A DNA stretch of 64,000 bases. Origin: Micractinium sp. NFX-FRZ. Lineage: Eukaryota > Chlorophyta > Trebouxiophyceae > Chlorellales > Chlorellaceae. Numbering within the stretch: position 1 is the stretch's first letter; every line of letters starts with the position of its first letter. Under the pieces are notes generated by a model. It saw only the letters and a program-made list of their open reading frames with translations. It did not search any database and was not told the origin of the DNA. Location of the stretch: positions 46,720-110,719 of the forward strand of contig JAPTJF010000184.1 of assembly GCA_029339195.1 (NCBI GenBank). The letters run 5' to 3'. A program made the translations under genes and the position numbers. Below, one piece after another: positions 43,856 through 56,000 of the stretch.

Positions 43856-45129
43856 ATGGCGTCACAGGAGGACTTTCAGCGCACCGTGGATCGTTTGCTG
43901 GTCCATATGTGCGATGTAGAGAGCAAGGCGCAGGCGGCAGCGACAGTCACGATAGCGCTGATGCTGCAGAGCCCCCAGAGCCAGCAATTTGCGGCAGCAG
44001 CAGACCTGGGCAAGGTGGCAGCGCGGCTTGCAGAGTTGTTGGAGTCGCCTGAAGCGGCGGTGCAGGTCAGGAGCCTTGTTGCGCTGCTGCCGCCGCTCCA
44101 CCTGCCTGGCCTGTCCACCGACTCCTGCTGCAGCTGCCACGTGCCATCGCCCTGCCTGCAGCAACTGAGAAGCGGCCCCTTTCCCTTTCGGTATGCTGCA
44201 GCGCAATGCCACGGCAGCACTTTCTGCCTGCTTGGAGTGCAACAATGCTGCAGTGCAGGCAGCCATCGAGAACCGAGCGGTGAGTGTGGGCACGGCATGC
44301 ACCGCCGAGCTGCTGCACCGTGCTCATGCATAGAGCAGCGTCTGTGACGTGGTGCTGTGAGAAAGGCTGCCGTGTGTCAACACTTGGGCAGCTAGAGATG
44401 CCTTGTGAGCAATCGCTCTGCATCCGTTAGTCGGCAGGCGGCATGACGGAACACCGCTGCGATTCCACATGCTCTCAACCTTTGCATTCACTCTTGCGCC
44501 GTCCCCTGCAGGCGGAGCGGGCTGTCTCGGTTCTTGAGAGCTTAGCAAGCAGCGGCAGCGGCAGCACTCCTGCTGACGCTGGCCTGCAGCTCAACCTGCT
44601 GGTGCTGCTGGGCACGCTGGGCGAGGTTTCGGAAGCCACGGCGCAGCTGGTGCTCGACTCTGGCGGCCTGCAGCAGCTGCTGGGCAGCGCCGACCCGGCA
44701 GCTGCCGAGCAGCTTCAGGAGGCAGCAGTGGATGGGCTGTGCAAGCTGGCATCCAGCAGTGCGGTCGCAAAAGATGCGGCAGCCGCAGCAGGTGCCATCC
44801 CCCGCCTGGCAGCGCTGCTCAAGAACAGCAGCAGCAGCAGCGGCAGCAGCGGCAGCAATGCTGCCAGCAGTGCAGAGGTTCGCGTGCGCGCGCTGCTGTG
44901 CCTGGGCATGCTGGTGAGCGACCACCCCGCGCGGCAGCTGGAGCTGGCCAGTGCTCCCGGGGCGGTGGCTGCTGTGCTGCGCCTGATGCGGCAGCATGAC
45001 GACGGCGACTGCCAGCAGATAGCGGTGGGGCTGTTCAAGGAGCTGGCGACCAACGCGGATGCCAAGGAGGCCATTGCAGCGGCGCTGAAGGAGCAGCAGG
45101 CAGCCGATGCGGCGGCCACGTTTGTTTGA
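43856..45129 (+). CDS. Small armadillo-repeat protein
   Basis: Exons 43856-44065, 44202-44279 and 44512-45129 give 301 residues. The start MASQEDFQRTVDRLLVHM follows the PC-esterase gene by only 140 bp. The protein is all-helical with about five ARM-like repeats: FAAAADLGKVAARLAELLES, NATAALSACLECNNAAVQAA, QLVLDSGGLQQLLGSADPAA, AVDGLCKLASSSAVAKDAAA, and PGAVAAVLRLMRQ followed by CQQIAVGLFKELATN. A Ser/Gly insert (SSSSSGSSGSNAASS) breaks the fourth repeat, probably in a loop. No targeting signal or enzymatic motif is seen, so a scaffold or chaperone-adaptor role is the best inference. It resembles short ARM proteins of the HSPBP1/FES1 kind in size, but I cannot assign it firmly. Confidence 0.8.
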
Positions 45130-45502
45130 GAGCGGGTCACGCATTTGTTGTTCTTGCTTTTGCTGCTGTTCCCCTGCTGCTGCCATCGTTTTGTTGGTCC
45201 TTCCCCTGCTTGCTTCGCTCCCCCGCCTTTATCACAGCATCACCGGCTTACAGTGCACAGTTGCTAGACTGGTGGTTACTCCTTTGCAGCATTGCATGAC
45301 TTGACACTTGTGAGCAAATTGCGACCCCAGGGACAGTGTTGAGGTGTGTCAGCCGCAGGTGGTCCAAATTACAAGGGAACAGGAGACGGAGAAAGGAGAC
45401 GGAGAAAGGGTACATAAGTGCTTCACGAAAGAACATGGAGTACTAGCCATATTTGCAGTAAAAGTACATACCAGTGACAAGAATAGGTGTACGTCGGACC
45501 CT
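45130..45502. other. Convergent intergenic region
   Basis: 373 bp between the ARM and SDR 3' ends. It holds minus-strand TGTAA signals at 45369-45373 and 45248-45252 and a 13-bp tandem pair (gagacggagaaag) near 45383-45408. No plus-strand TGTAA was found for the ARM gene. Confidence 0.55.
45369..45373 (-). terminator. TGTAA poly(A) signal of the SDR gene
   Basis: TGTAA on the minus strand, 130 bp past the SDR stop. A second copy is at 45248-45252. Confidence 0.55.
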
Positions 45503-46749
45503 TCAGCAGGGCGGCCACAGCGCCGCATCCTCAGCTGCCGACAGCCCGGTCTCTTGGTTGGACAGCCGCCACAGCTGCGCTGCCAGTGCGGCATCATGCG
45601 CAGCGGGGGCGGCACGGCACGCACGCTGGTCATGAAGGTACAGCTCGCTGCGGCCGTGGAGCTCCGGTGCCAGCGCGGCATGCAGCACCGTGCGCGCCCC
45701 CTGCGCCGGCGTCTGGAAGGCCAGCGAGGCGAGCCACTTGAGCGGCGCTGCCAGCGGGCCAGGCACGTTGGCAAAGATGGCAGTGTTGACGCGGCCAGGG
45801 CTGACAGAGTAGGCGGTGACGCTGCTGCCGCGCTGCGCCAGCTGGCGTGCCAGCTCTGCAGTCATCAGCACATTGGCCAGCTTGCTGCGGGCGTAGGCGG
45901 CGTACCAATAGGCGGGCGGCGGCTCCAGCTGCAGCGTTTGGCTGCTGCCAGGGCTGCTGCTGTTGCTGCTGGCTGGAGGTGCAACGGGATTGCTGCCGCC
46001 GTCACTGCCGCTGCTGCTGCTCCCGCTGCTGATGCGCAGGCTGCCGCGGCGGTGCGCCTCGCTGGCCACCGTGACCACCCGCCCCGCTGGCGCCATCAGC
46101 GGCAGCAGCAGCCGGGTGAGGAGGTAGGGGCCCAAGTGATTCGGCTGGAAGTGCCCGCACTCGCCGCTGGGTGCAGTAGGCACGCCCATCACGCCGGCAT
46201 TGTTCACGAGCACCGCAAGGTGCGGCAGGCCGTCGGCCGCTCCCGCTCCCGCTGGCCCTGCCGCTGCCTGTGCCGCCTCCAGCTCAGCGGCAAAGGCTCG
46301 GATGGAGGCGTAGTCTGAGAGGTCAAGTGTTCGGCACTCGCAAGACCCCGGCAGGTCTCGGCTGTCCAGCTCAGCCTTGGCAGCAGAGCAGCGGGTTGGG
46401 TTCCGGCTGGCCAGGATGACCCGGTGCCCCGCCTGGCGCAGCCCTGCCGCCACCTCTAGGCCTGCATGAAAAACAGGACCGTGAGGGTGGGAGAGTAGCG
46501 GGTGGGCTGTGGTTTTCATGCCGCCCATGTGCCCGGTGTCAGGAGGGCAGGCCCGGGGCCAGCAGGTGGGCAGGCGGGTGGGAAGGCGGCAGCAGGCAGC
46601 GGTGGCAGGCGGGGCGGCGGCGGCGGCGGCGGCAGGGCGGTGCGGTGGCAAGCTTTACTCAGCTTGCTTCGTCCCAAAAGCTTACCGATGCCTCCAACAC
46701 TCACACCCGTCACCACGGAGAGCGGTGGGTGCTGCGGGAGCGCGGCCAT
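45503..46749 (-). CDS. Short-chain dehydrogenase/reductase (retinol-dehydrogenase / POR-like class)
   Basis: NAD(P)-dependent oxidoreductase, 340 residues, from exons 46749-46686 and 46461-45503. The Rossmann start VVTGVSVGGIGLEVAAGLRQ carries the TGxxxGxG cofactor loop, split exactly by the single intron. HRVILASRN (Arg after strand 2) suggests NADP(H). LDLSDYASIRAFA and LVNNAGVMG (NNAG) follow, then VVTVASEAH (catalytic Ser) and YAAYARSKLANVLMTAEL (YxxxK). Between the Ser and Tyr motifs is a Ser/Gly/Pro insertion of about 40 residues (from ISSGSSSSGSD to LQLEPPPAY), longer than usual. The order fits the animal RDH11-14/plant TIC32-POR-like branch; the substrate cannot be read from sequence. 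No transit peptide is evident from the ATG used. Confidence 0.88.
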
Positions 46750-47039
46750 ATTCTTGAACTGTGGAGGCACTGTTGGGGCCCTCCAGGCGGCCTGAGGCTT
46801 TCGGATCGAGGACCTCGTGCTCAATTGGATGACGGCGCTCAGACCTGACCATGGGAGTCATCGCGATGCATCGGGCCGCCACCTCACCAAGAGTGGAGGG
46901 AGAACTCAAACTCAAATTCCTCTTCCAGTTCAATCTGCGTGTGGCGATCCAGGGGACCGTGGGGGTGTGCGTCTTGGGGCATCAGCTGTGTCTGAGAGCA
47001 GCGTAGAGCAGCACCTGTCGTCGCCTGAACGCGAGCAAC
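46750..47039. promoter_or_regulatory. Bidirectional promoter interval, SDR / coiled-coil gene
   Basis: 290 bp between divergent start codons. It contains an AT-richer stretch near 46890-46935 but no identifiable TATA box. Confidence 0.45.
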
Positions 47040-50000
47040 ATGGCCGAGAATGAGGGGCCTGGCTTCCAGCGCTTTCCCCCCAGCCCGACCAAGCTGCAGC
47101 TCCTGGCAGCAGCAAACGCCCGGAGCAGCCCTGAGGGCTGGTCGATAGGAACAACCCTGAACAACAGTGCGTCTGTGGGTGCCTCAAGCCGCATTCCCAA
47201 GCCGCTGGGCACACCCGGCGAGGCGGGCATCAAGAGCAAGGTGAGGTGGTCGTGGGGGGAAGGCCGGCTAGCACACGCCGCTCGCGTCTGCCGGCGTCTG
47301 TCGCCGCCGCTGCGCGTCGCTGCTGCACCCCTGCACACCGCTGCCCCTCACGCCTACGTGCACTGGTCGCCACCACCTGCAGTCCGGTGCCAACACCCCG
47401 TCAGGGGAGCCACGGGAGGATGTGCTGAAGAAGCTGGAGACGGATCTGGAGTCTTGGCTGGCAGTGGAGCAGGCCAAGGCGGCGGCAGGTGCGTGCATGG
47501 TGCTGTGCTTGGACATGCGTGCTGCTGGGTGCTGCCTCTCGCATGCGCCTTACATGGGCCTGCCGCCACATGCGTTGCCAGACAACGACCTGTGGCATCG
47601 CAATTGTTGCCCGTGTGTAACACTTTGCTGTGGCCTCCTGCTCCTGTGATCCGCACCCACGTCTGTCCCTGTCTGCTCTGCAGCCTCCAATGCAGAGGCC
47701 AAGGAGATGCACGAGGTGGGTGCTTGCAGCACCTGCTGTTCCGCAATGGCTGAGGCTGTTACATCTGCTCTGCTTGCCGTGCCTTCTGCTGGGTGCTGCC
47801 TTCTGCTGAGTGCTGCCCCGCCCTCACGTCCCTGCACTTCCCTGCCTGCTCACCCTCCCTGTGCTCTGCTCACTGGCCCTACCCTGCAGGCGCGCGCGGC
47901 ACAGCTGAACGACAAGCTGACTAGCACGCGCAACACGCTGGTTGGCCTGGCGCGTGCCAACGAGGAGTACTTGAAGAGCGCACGCAAGGTGGCAGCTGTG
48001 AAGAGCCGGCTGCAGGAGAAGGAGGCAGCTGCGGGCAAGGTGGGTGCGTTGGGAGTGGCAGCCGCAAGGTTGTTTTGTATCCAGGTGGGGGCACAGGGGC
48101 AGGTGGTACAAGGCAGGGCAGACCAGGGCTGGGTGAGATGAGAATGGGGTTGGGCAAGTGCTGAGGACGGCGCAGAGGCTGGGAAATCTGGCTGCACGCA
48201 TGATGTGGGCATTCCTGCTGGCAGGTGATGGCCCGCCGCTGGGGCCATCAGTAGCCGTTGAATGTACCTGTTTGAATAGGTGTGTTTTATCTGCTGCAGG
48301 CCAGCAGCAAGTCAACCAGCCGCGAGGCGATTGAGAACGTCAAGCAGGAGCTGAACATGGCCACCAGCCTCATGGCCGCTGCCTCCACCCGCGTGGAGCA
48401 GGTGGGGGTCTAGATGCCGCACAATGTTGTGATGGAGTCGGCTGTGTGGGTGGGCCCAAAACCTGTGTGCGGACCGTGTCAGGCTGGGAGACTCTGTATG
48501 CGCACGCAAGGCCACAGACCAACCCGAGTGCTTTCCGCCCTGCCCGCTCTTTTGCCTGCCTGCCTGCAGATGGAGGAGGTGTGCGACATGCTCATCCAGC
48601 GCGTGGCAGACCTGGAGAAGGAGGAGGACGCGCTGAGGTGGGTGGGGGCCGTGGGCTCAGCCGCAGCGCAGTGGGAGGGAGCAGAGCGTGATGGATGCAT
48701 CGATGTTTGAGTGTAGATTTATTCAAAGCAAGATGCCTTCAAGGTGTGCGCCGCCCGCCTGCTGGCCAGCCTGTGCGCCTACTGTTACGCCAATTAGCCT
48801 GATCATTCCAGCCTGCTCTGGTGTCAATGTAATGCAGGACTCGCGCCGACACGCTGCAGCTTGAGCGCAATGCGCTGCAGCAGAACTTGGAGGACGCGAT
48901 GCAGCAGGCGGCCAAGGTAAGCTGGGGACCTGTGCAAGGTGGGTTGCACGGAGCAGCTGCCCCGGTGTGCTGTGAAGGCAATTTACCCTCATCCAACAGG
49001 GCCCTCACTGCTGCTGCCTGCTTGGGGGTCGTACCATGCGCCTGTGCAGGGCACGCCCAAGGGCAACGACGCCAAGAAGAAGCTGCCTGAGATCATGGAC
49101 TCGCTCAGGTGGGGAAGGCCGCGGATACCTGCCTCCGTGCGTGCCCGCCTGCCTGCCTGCCCATCTTCCTGCAACCCCAGGTTTGCAGCTGGCTGCGCTC
49201 TTTCCTGCCTGTGATGACACATCCACCCCTGTGTGTCTTCTTTGACCCCTTGGGCGCCGGCAGGGAGTCGTGCGCCGAGGTGGAGCGCCTGCACCGCGAG
49301 AACGCGGAGCTGCAGAAGCGCCTTGAGGAGCAGGTGAGCCGCGTGTATTGAGGCTTTGGTGGGCTAGCAAATGCACGTCTGGGGCAGAACAGTAGCCAGC
49401 TGTGTGCCACCTGCTGGCCTTCCGCTGCGCGCCGCCTGCGCGCCGCCCACCTGGACCCCAGCCAAGCCTCAGTCGCTCTGCCCACGCATGCGTCTTACTC
49501 TCTCTGCACCCGCTCTCTTTTCCGCGTGCTCCTCAGGCTGCTGAGACTGGGCGTGAGGTGGCCAAGGTGCTGGCGGAGAAGCAGGCCAGCCTGGACGCTC
49601 TGGTGCGCGTCACCGCAAGCACCGCCACCACCGCCGCCACCACCGCCATCGTGAAGGTGAGGAAGGCGTGAGGGTGGCGGTGGGGTCGAGTTAATTTGGG
49701 TTCGTGCTGCAGAAGGACGTCCCACTGGGAAGGCTGGCTGCCTGTATTGCTGGACCAGCTGCCAAGGTGGAAAGAAGCTGCCAGAACACGCTGGCAGCTG
49801 CTTGGGGGGCCTTGGACGCGCTCTAATTTTATGGTGCTCATCAGGATCACTGACTCAGCATGGCTGGAGGATGCCCCTGCCGCCCTACAGGATGAGCAGA
49901 GCGCCTCGCGCCTGGCAGCGGCGGAGGAGAAGGTGGCGGCGGCAGAGAAGAAGGCGGAGCGCCTGCAGGGCGAGCTGTCCAGCCTGCAAACCCAATATGA

Positions 50001-53000
50001 TGCCGCGTGCACCGCACAGGCTGAGCTGGTGAAGGAGCGGGGGCAGCTGGAGAAGCGGGTGAGCGGGCCGAGGTGGCAGTCTTGGTGGCGGCGCTGTGGT
50101 GCAGGCAGGGCAGTGGCTGTGTGGTCGACACTGCTCTTGGGGTGCACACACCTGCTAGATGCTCCTTTGTATCTGCACCTGCCTGTACGCTGCTGTGTCA
50201 TGCCCCTCTGGCTGCCTGCTGCAAGCTCATCTCCCCCATCCATCTTCATGTCTCACATTCCTTCCCGCAGCTGGAGATTGAGGCGCGCGTCCGGGCGCAG
50301 CTCAAGGACGAGGTGCTTGCCAAGGAGACTGCCGAGAAGGAGCTGGGCGCTGAGCTGGCGGCGCTCAAGACCACCGCCGACACCACCACCGCCGACCTGG
50401 CCGCCGCGCGCTCCGAGGCGTCTGCCGCAGCGCAGCGCTGCTCAGAGCTGGAGGCAGAGCAGGCCCGCCTGGCCACCGCCAAGGCGGCACTGCAGGAGCA
50501 GCTGGATGCCCGCGAGGCGTCAGCAGCAGAGGCGGAGCGCACCGTGGCGGCCATGCGCGAGGACATTGCGCGCCTGGACGCCCTGAACTCTGAGCTCAAG
50601 GAGGCGATGAACAAGAAGGTGGGTGGCTGGTGGTTCCTGGGGCTCGGGAGCGGGCAGGCAGGGGGATAGCTGGGGCTGTGCAGGTTGGGCAGGTTGCTAG
50701 TTGGGCAGCAGGAGTCGGTCAGAGCAGGGGCAGTGCACCCTCTTGTGCGCTGGCATTTGTGCAGCCTGTGCAGGGGGGCAACAGAAACCACACCTGCCGT
50801 CCTGCGTCATCCTCTAACCTGTACTCTTCCTGCCTCCTTGATGGACCGCGCAGGTGACTGAGCTGAGCGCTGAGGTGGCGGCGCTCACCGGCGAGCGCAC
50901 GGTGCTGGAGCGCGAGGCCGACCAGATGCAGCGTGACATGCAAGAGATGGCACGCCAGCTGTGCGTGAAGGAGGAGGAGATCCGCAGCCAGCTCAAGGCC
51001 GGCACGCCGCGTGGCGAGGGTGAGGCGGAAGGGGCCTAGTGGGGCAGAGGGTTTGTAGGGCGCGCGGCCGGAATGGGGTTCAGGCAGGCAGGAATGGCCT
51101 CCCAATTCAGCTTCCTCCTTCGTTGACACATCGGCTGCTGAACCTCCGTGTTGCTGTGAGCTTGCTCCCTCGGTCGTGTATGCCTCACCCCTCCCGCCAT
51201 GCCCCTGCCTTGGCCGCAACCTGCTTTTATGCAGGCGCCAAGATCGTGGCCCGCCTCTCATTCCAGAAGATCCGCGCCATGCAGCAGCAGCTGGCTGACC
51301 AGAGCAAGGCTGCTGTGGCCAAGGCCGCTGACGTGGCGCGCCTGGAGCAGAGCATTGCCACCCTGGAGGAGGCTGCTCGCAAGCGCGTGCTGGCGGTGGA
51401 GGAGGCGGAGGGCAAGCTTGCACAGGTGTGAAATTGAGGCTGGAGTTGGGTGGGTGGCAGGGCGGGGGGTCTGGGTGCAGGCGGGGCAGGGCAGCGGGCT
51501 ACGTGGGTGGCAGGGCCAGTCGCTTCACATTGGTGGCTGGACAAGCCATGCACCCACACAGGAGCAGGAAGCTCCACTGCACCAAAATCACGTGCCAAAT
51601 CTTTGCTTGCTGACAAGCCTCTCACCTCCCTCTGTTCTCACATGTTCTGTGTTCCTCAATATCCATTGATTCACTGCCTTTTGTGTCCGTTCTGCCGCTG
51701 CAGGCCGCGGCTGAGGCGGCCCGCACCAAGGCCGACCTGGAGGCAGCCCTGGCAGAGGCCTCCACCCGCTGCGCTTCCCTGGAAGCCGACAGCGCCGCTG
51801 CCGCCAGCGAGCTGGCTGCGCTGGAGGCGAAGCTGGCGCAGGGGCAGGAGGAGGCGGCGGGCCAGGCAGCTGCACTGTCTGAGCGCGTGTCCCAGCTGGA
51901 GAGCGATCTGGCGGCAGCGGGCGCCGAGGCCACCAAGGCGGCGCATGATGTGGCAGCAAAGGCGGCCACGCTGGAGGCGCTGCAGCGCGAGATGGCGGCT
52001 GCACGCGCCACCTCTGAGGCTCAGGTGGGGATGCTTGTAGGAGTTTGTGAAACAGAGAAGGAAAGAAAGAGGAGTTAGTGCCGCTGCTGTTGCATGGCAG
52101 TGTGGTGGTTGCTGAGCAGCACTGCCCCATGCCTGCACCTGGACCATGCCTGGCCTGGAGCGTTCTGCATCAGAGGTACAGCAGCGACAGCCTGATTCCT
52201 GGCACAAGCTGCCTAGCACACAATGTTCTGCCCCCTGGCCCCCCACTTGCATTCCCGCAGGTCACGGATGCCGAGGCTGCGCTGGCGCAGCTGGCGGAGG
52301 AGCGCAACATGATTGTGGGCGAGAAGGACGCCGCTGTCCGCCAGACGGTGGAGCTGCAGAACGAGGTGGAGCGCCTGCAGGAGGAGGTGAAGCAGGCTAG
52401 CACCGTCGGAACGCCCCACGGTGGGTGGGAGTGGGTTGGGGGGTGACCTGTGTGCTGCCGCCCTGGTCGCAGGCGGGCTGGTGGCATTGGTCGCAGGTCT
52501 TGAGTTTGCTGGTGGGCTCCTTCTTCTCTCTGGCCAGTGCGCCTGTGTGCTGCTGTCATTCTGTGCTGAAGCGCCCGCCCGTCTCCCGTTTCCTCCTCCC
52601 TCACCTGGCGCAGGCGAGGGCGCCAAGACGGTGTCCCGCCTGGCGCTGGAGAAGATCCGCAAGATGCAGGAGGATGAGGTGGAGCGGACAGCGGAGTTCA
52701 ACACGCGCATCGAGGCGGCACAGAAGGAGCAGGAGACGATGCAGGTGGGTGGGTGGGGCGCCAGGTTTAGGGATGCAGCAGGGATGAGGCCTGCGGAATT
52801 ATGCAGGACTGTTGCGGCCTGTAATAGGCTGCTGGTGCCGGTGCTCTGCTGCACCGATGCTGCTGGCCCTGCGCATGAACAGCTGTTGCTTTGTCCCTCC
52901 GCCCTTGCAGGCGACCTTGGCCGGCCTGCAGCAGGCACTGGATGCTAAGACCGCTGAGCTGGCGGCAGTGCAGGCAAAGCTGGAGGAGGCCATCGCTGCA

Positions 53001-56000
53001 GCCGAGTGCACGCAGCAGAAGCTGCAGGCACAGGTGTGTGAGGTTAGAGTGGCAGTGGCGATGAAGGTTGGGGCCGTGCAGGATGGGGGTGGAGCTGGCG
53101 GTGGGGTGTTGGGGCTGTGGACGATGCCTAAGAACGGGTGGATCTTATGCACTGGATGTGAGCTGCAAGGCACAGCTGTGACATGCGGAGGCAGCAGATC
53201 TGTGTTCATATAGCTTGCGTGCTGGTAGCTCGCCTGCTGCTCACCCTGTGTGTCGCTCCCCTTCTCCTCACTGGCAGGTGTGTGAGCTGGAGGCGAGCCT
53301 GTCCGAGGCCACCACTGGCAAGGATGCCGCGTCTGCCCGCGCTGCCGAGCTGGAGGGCCGCCTGGAGGAGCTCTCCAAGGCCTCGTCTGCCCGCGAGGCT
53401 GATCTGAGCGGCCAGCTGTCGGCCGCCACCGCCGAGGTGGAGGGCGCCACCACAGCAGCTGAGGCCAGCAAGCGCGAGCTGGCCAGCGTGAACATGCGGC
53501 TGGAGATCCTCGCCCAGGAGGCGGCCGCTGCGGTGGGTGGTGGGGCAGGGCTGGAGCAGGGGCTGAAGGGCAGCGGCAGCAGTGTGTTCGTGGGGCAGCG
53601 CGCCAGTGTCTTCAGCTTGCAAGCGGTGTGCCTTTTCTGCTCAACAAAAATGATGTGCACACATGCATGTGCATGTGCTCTCGGCTGAGCATGAGTTCGC
53701 CACTCACCTGCCCTCTTCTTCTGTGTCTGCTGCAGGCTGAGCGCATGCAGGCGCAGAGCGATGCTCTGTCTGCCGAGAAGGCAGCTGAGTTCGAGAAGCG
53801 CTGCCAGGCGGAGCAGCGGCTGGCGGCTCTGGAGGCGGAGCTGGCCAGCGCTTGCTCTGAGCTGGAGTCGGCCAAGCACACCGGCACGCCGAAAGGTGGG
53901 TGTCTTAGTCGGGCGGAGGGTGTGATGGAGTGTGGGGCGTTGTTCAGCGCCCTGGAGCTGGCGCACAACACTCGAGGTCCTGGTTCTCAGAGCCGTGCCT
54001 GTGGGGCCCCGCTGTGGCCCCTCCTCTCATCCCGCTGCCCTGTCCACAACTTGCCTCACCCAATCAACTGCATCCTGCCATGCGTCCCACTTACGAGCAG
54101 GCGAGGCTGCCAAGCAGGTCAGCAAGCTGGCGCTGCAGCGCGTCCGCGAGCTGCAGTCCGCTGTGGAGGACTCGCGCCTGCAGGTGACGGCGCAGGCGGA
54201 GCGCATCCGGGCGCTGGAGAAGCAGGTGGCGGAGCACAAGGAGGCTGCCAAGGCGGCACAGGTGTGTGCAATGCGCCATGCGGGTGTGGAAGCAAGCAAT
54301 GTCGTGGGATGGGTGCGTTTGCGGGGTGCAGGGCGCGGGTCAGCTGAACGCCCACCTACCCTCCCTGCCACCCCCCAGCATCCTGCCTGTCCATCTGTCT
54401 GTCTCTCGTGCCATCCCATGCTGCTCACCGTAGCATCTCTCGCTCGTTGCTCTCCTGGCCCTGCAGGAGCTGGAAGCCAGCAACCGCGAGCTGACGGCGC
54501 GCTGCGAGGAGCTGCAGCGCAATGTCGAGCAGTTCAAGGACTCAGATGGGCAGCTGCAGGACGAGATCGTGAGGTGAGGAGCTGCCTGTGGTTGCCAGGG
54601 GCTTTAGTGCAGATGCGTGCCTTCGTGGGTAAATGGGATGGCAGGAGTGTTGGTCGGCATCCAAGGGGCGGCATCGGAGGAGTGGCCCCAAGCCGGCAGT
54701 CCCCCAAACTGCCTTACCGACCCTCGAACCCCGTCATTTCATCTCCCTCTGTTGTTTTCAGCCTGACTGAGCAGCGCAAGAGCCTGAACTCGCGCGTGGT
54801 GGAGCTGGGCGGTGAGGTGAGCTGGCTGAGTTGCGGGAAGTTATGACAGTGGTGCAGGGCACCGATAAGGAGTCTAGGGGCAGGAGAGACATTGTTGTTC
54901 CGTGTGTTGCTGCGTTCACCTTTATGTGTAGCTTGCTGGCCAGACATGCTGCCTTGCGAACACACCCATTTGTCTCAGACTCTCCCTCCCCCCGCCCCCT
55001 TCCCTGCCTTCCCTCCCTGGCACCCCACCGACAGGTGGAGAGCCTGCAGGAGCTGCTGGGCATCGCGCGCACCGAGTGCAACAGCGCCAACCGCGCGCTG
55101 GAGGCAGCCAAGGCAGAGATGGCATCGCTGCGCGAGGCAATGGGCGGGCTCAAGGCGGATCGCACCGAACTGGGCGCGGCCGCTGAGAAGATGAAGAAGC
55201 GCCTGGAGGCCACCTCTGCGCAGGCAAGCAGGGGATGATGGCCGTGTCGGGTCCTTGGTTGTGGGCTTTGTGCAACGAGGATGTGCATGGTTGCGGGTTC
55301 TTTGCCTTTCCAGCTGGGCTGTGCTCCCCCTAGCCGGCAAGGCCACACCATGAGCACTCTCCTCATGTGCCCGTCTCCCCGCCCTCTGCAGCTGGACGTG
55401 GTGAAGGCTGAGTTTGCTGCCTACCGCACCTCCAGTGAGGCTGAGGCGGGCGAGCTGCGCAGCCAGCTGGAGTCGGCAAAGGTGGGCTGGGCAGCAGAGT
55501 GTGTGGCTGGCATGCTGGTTTCTTGAAGAGAGGGGATGCTGGCTCTCGGAATACCTGACACACCATGCGCAGCTTCCAACCTCGCATGCTTGCAAGCCTC
55601 CCATCTCTGCTGCTGCCATCGCACACACACTCCATGCGCCCCTCTCTACCCCTGCTGCAGGCTGAGTGCTCCCGCCTGGAGGAGGCCAAGGAGGCTGCCA
55701 CCTCCGAGGTGGTGCAGCTGCAGGCGGCCCTGGAGGACTCCAAGGCCACCGGCGCCAAGGAGGTGGGTGGAGTGCTGGGTCGATGCTGGGCTGATGCGGT
55801 GCACATGTGGGGATGGATTGCGCTCACTCAGCAGCACGCCTGAACACAGAAAGCATGCGGCATGATGCCTGCACTGCTGGTTGCTGCCTGGTCATGTCCT
55901 CCCCATTTGCCCCTGCCCCTCCCCCTGTGCAGCGTGCTGCCGCCAAGCAGACCCTGGCGCTTACTTTTGAGAAGATCAAGGGGCTGCAGGGCGAGCTGCA

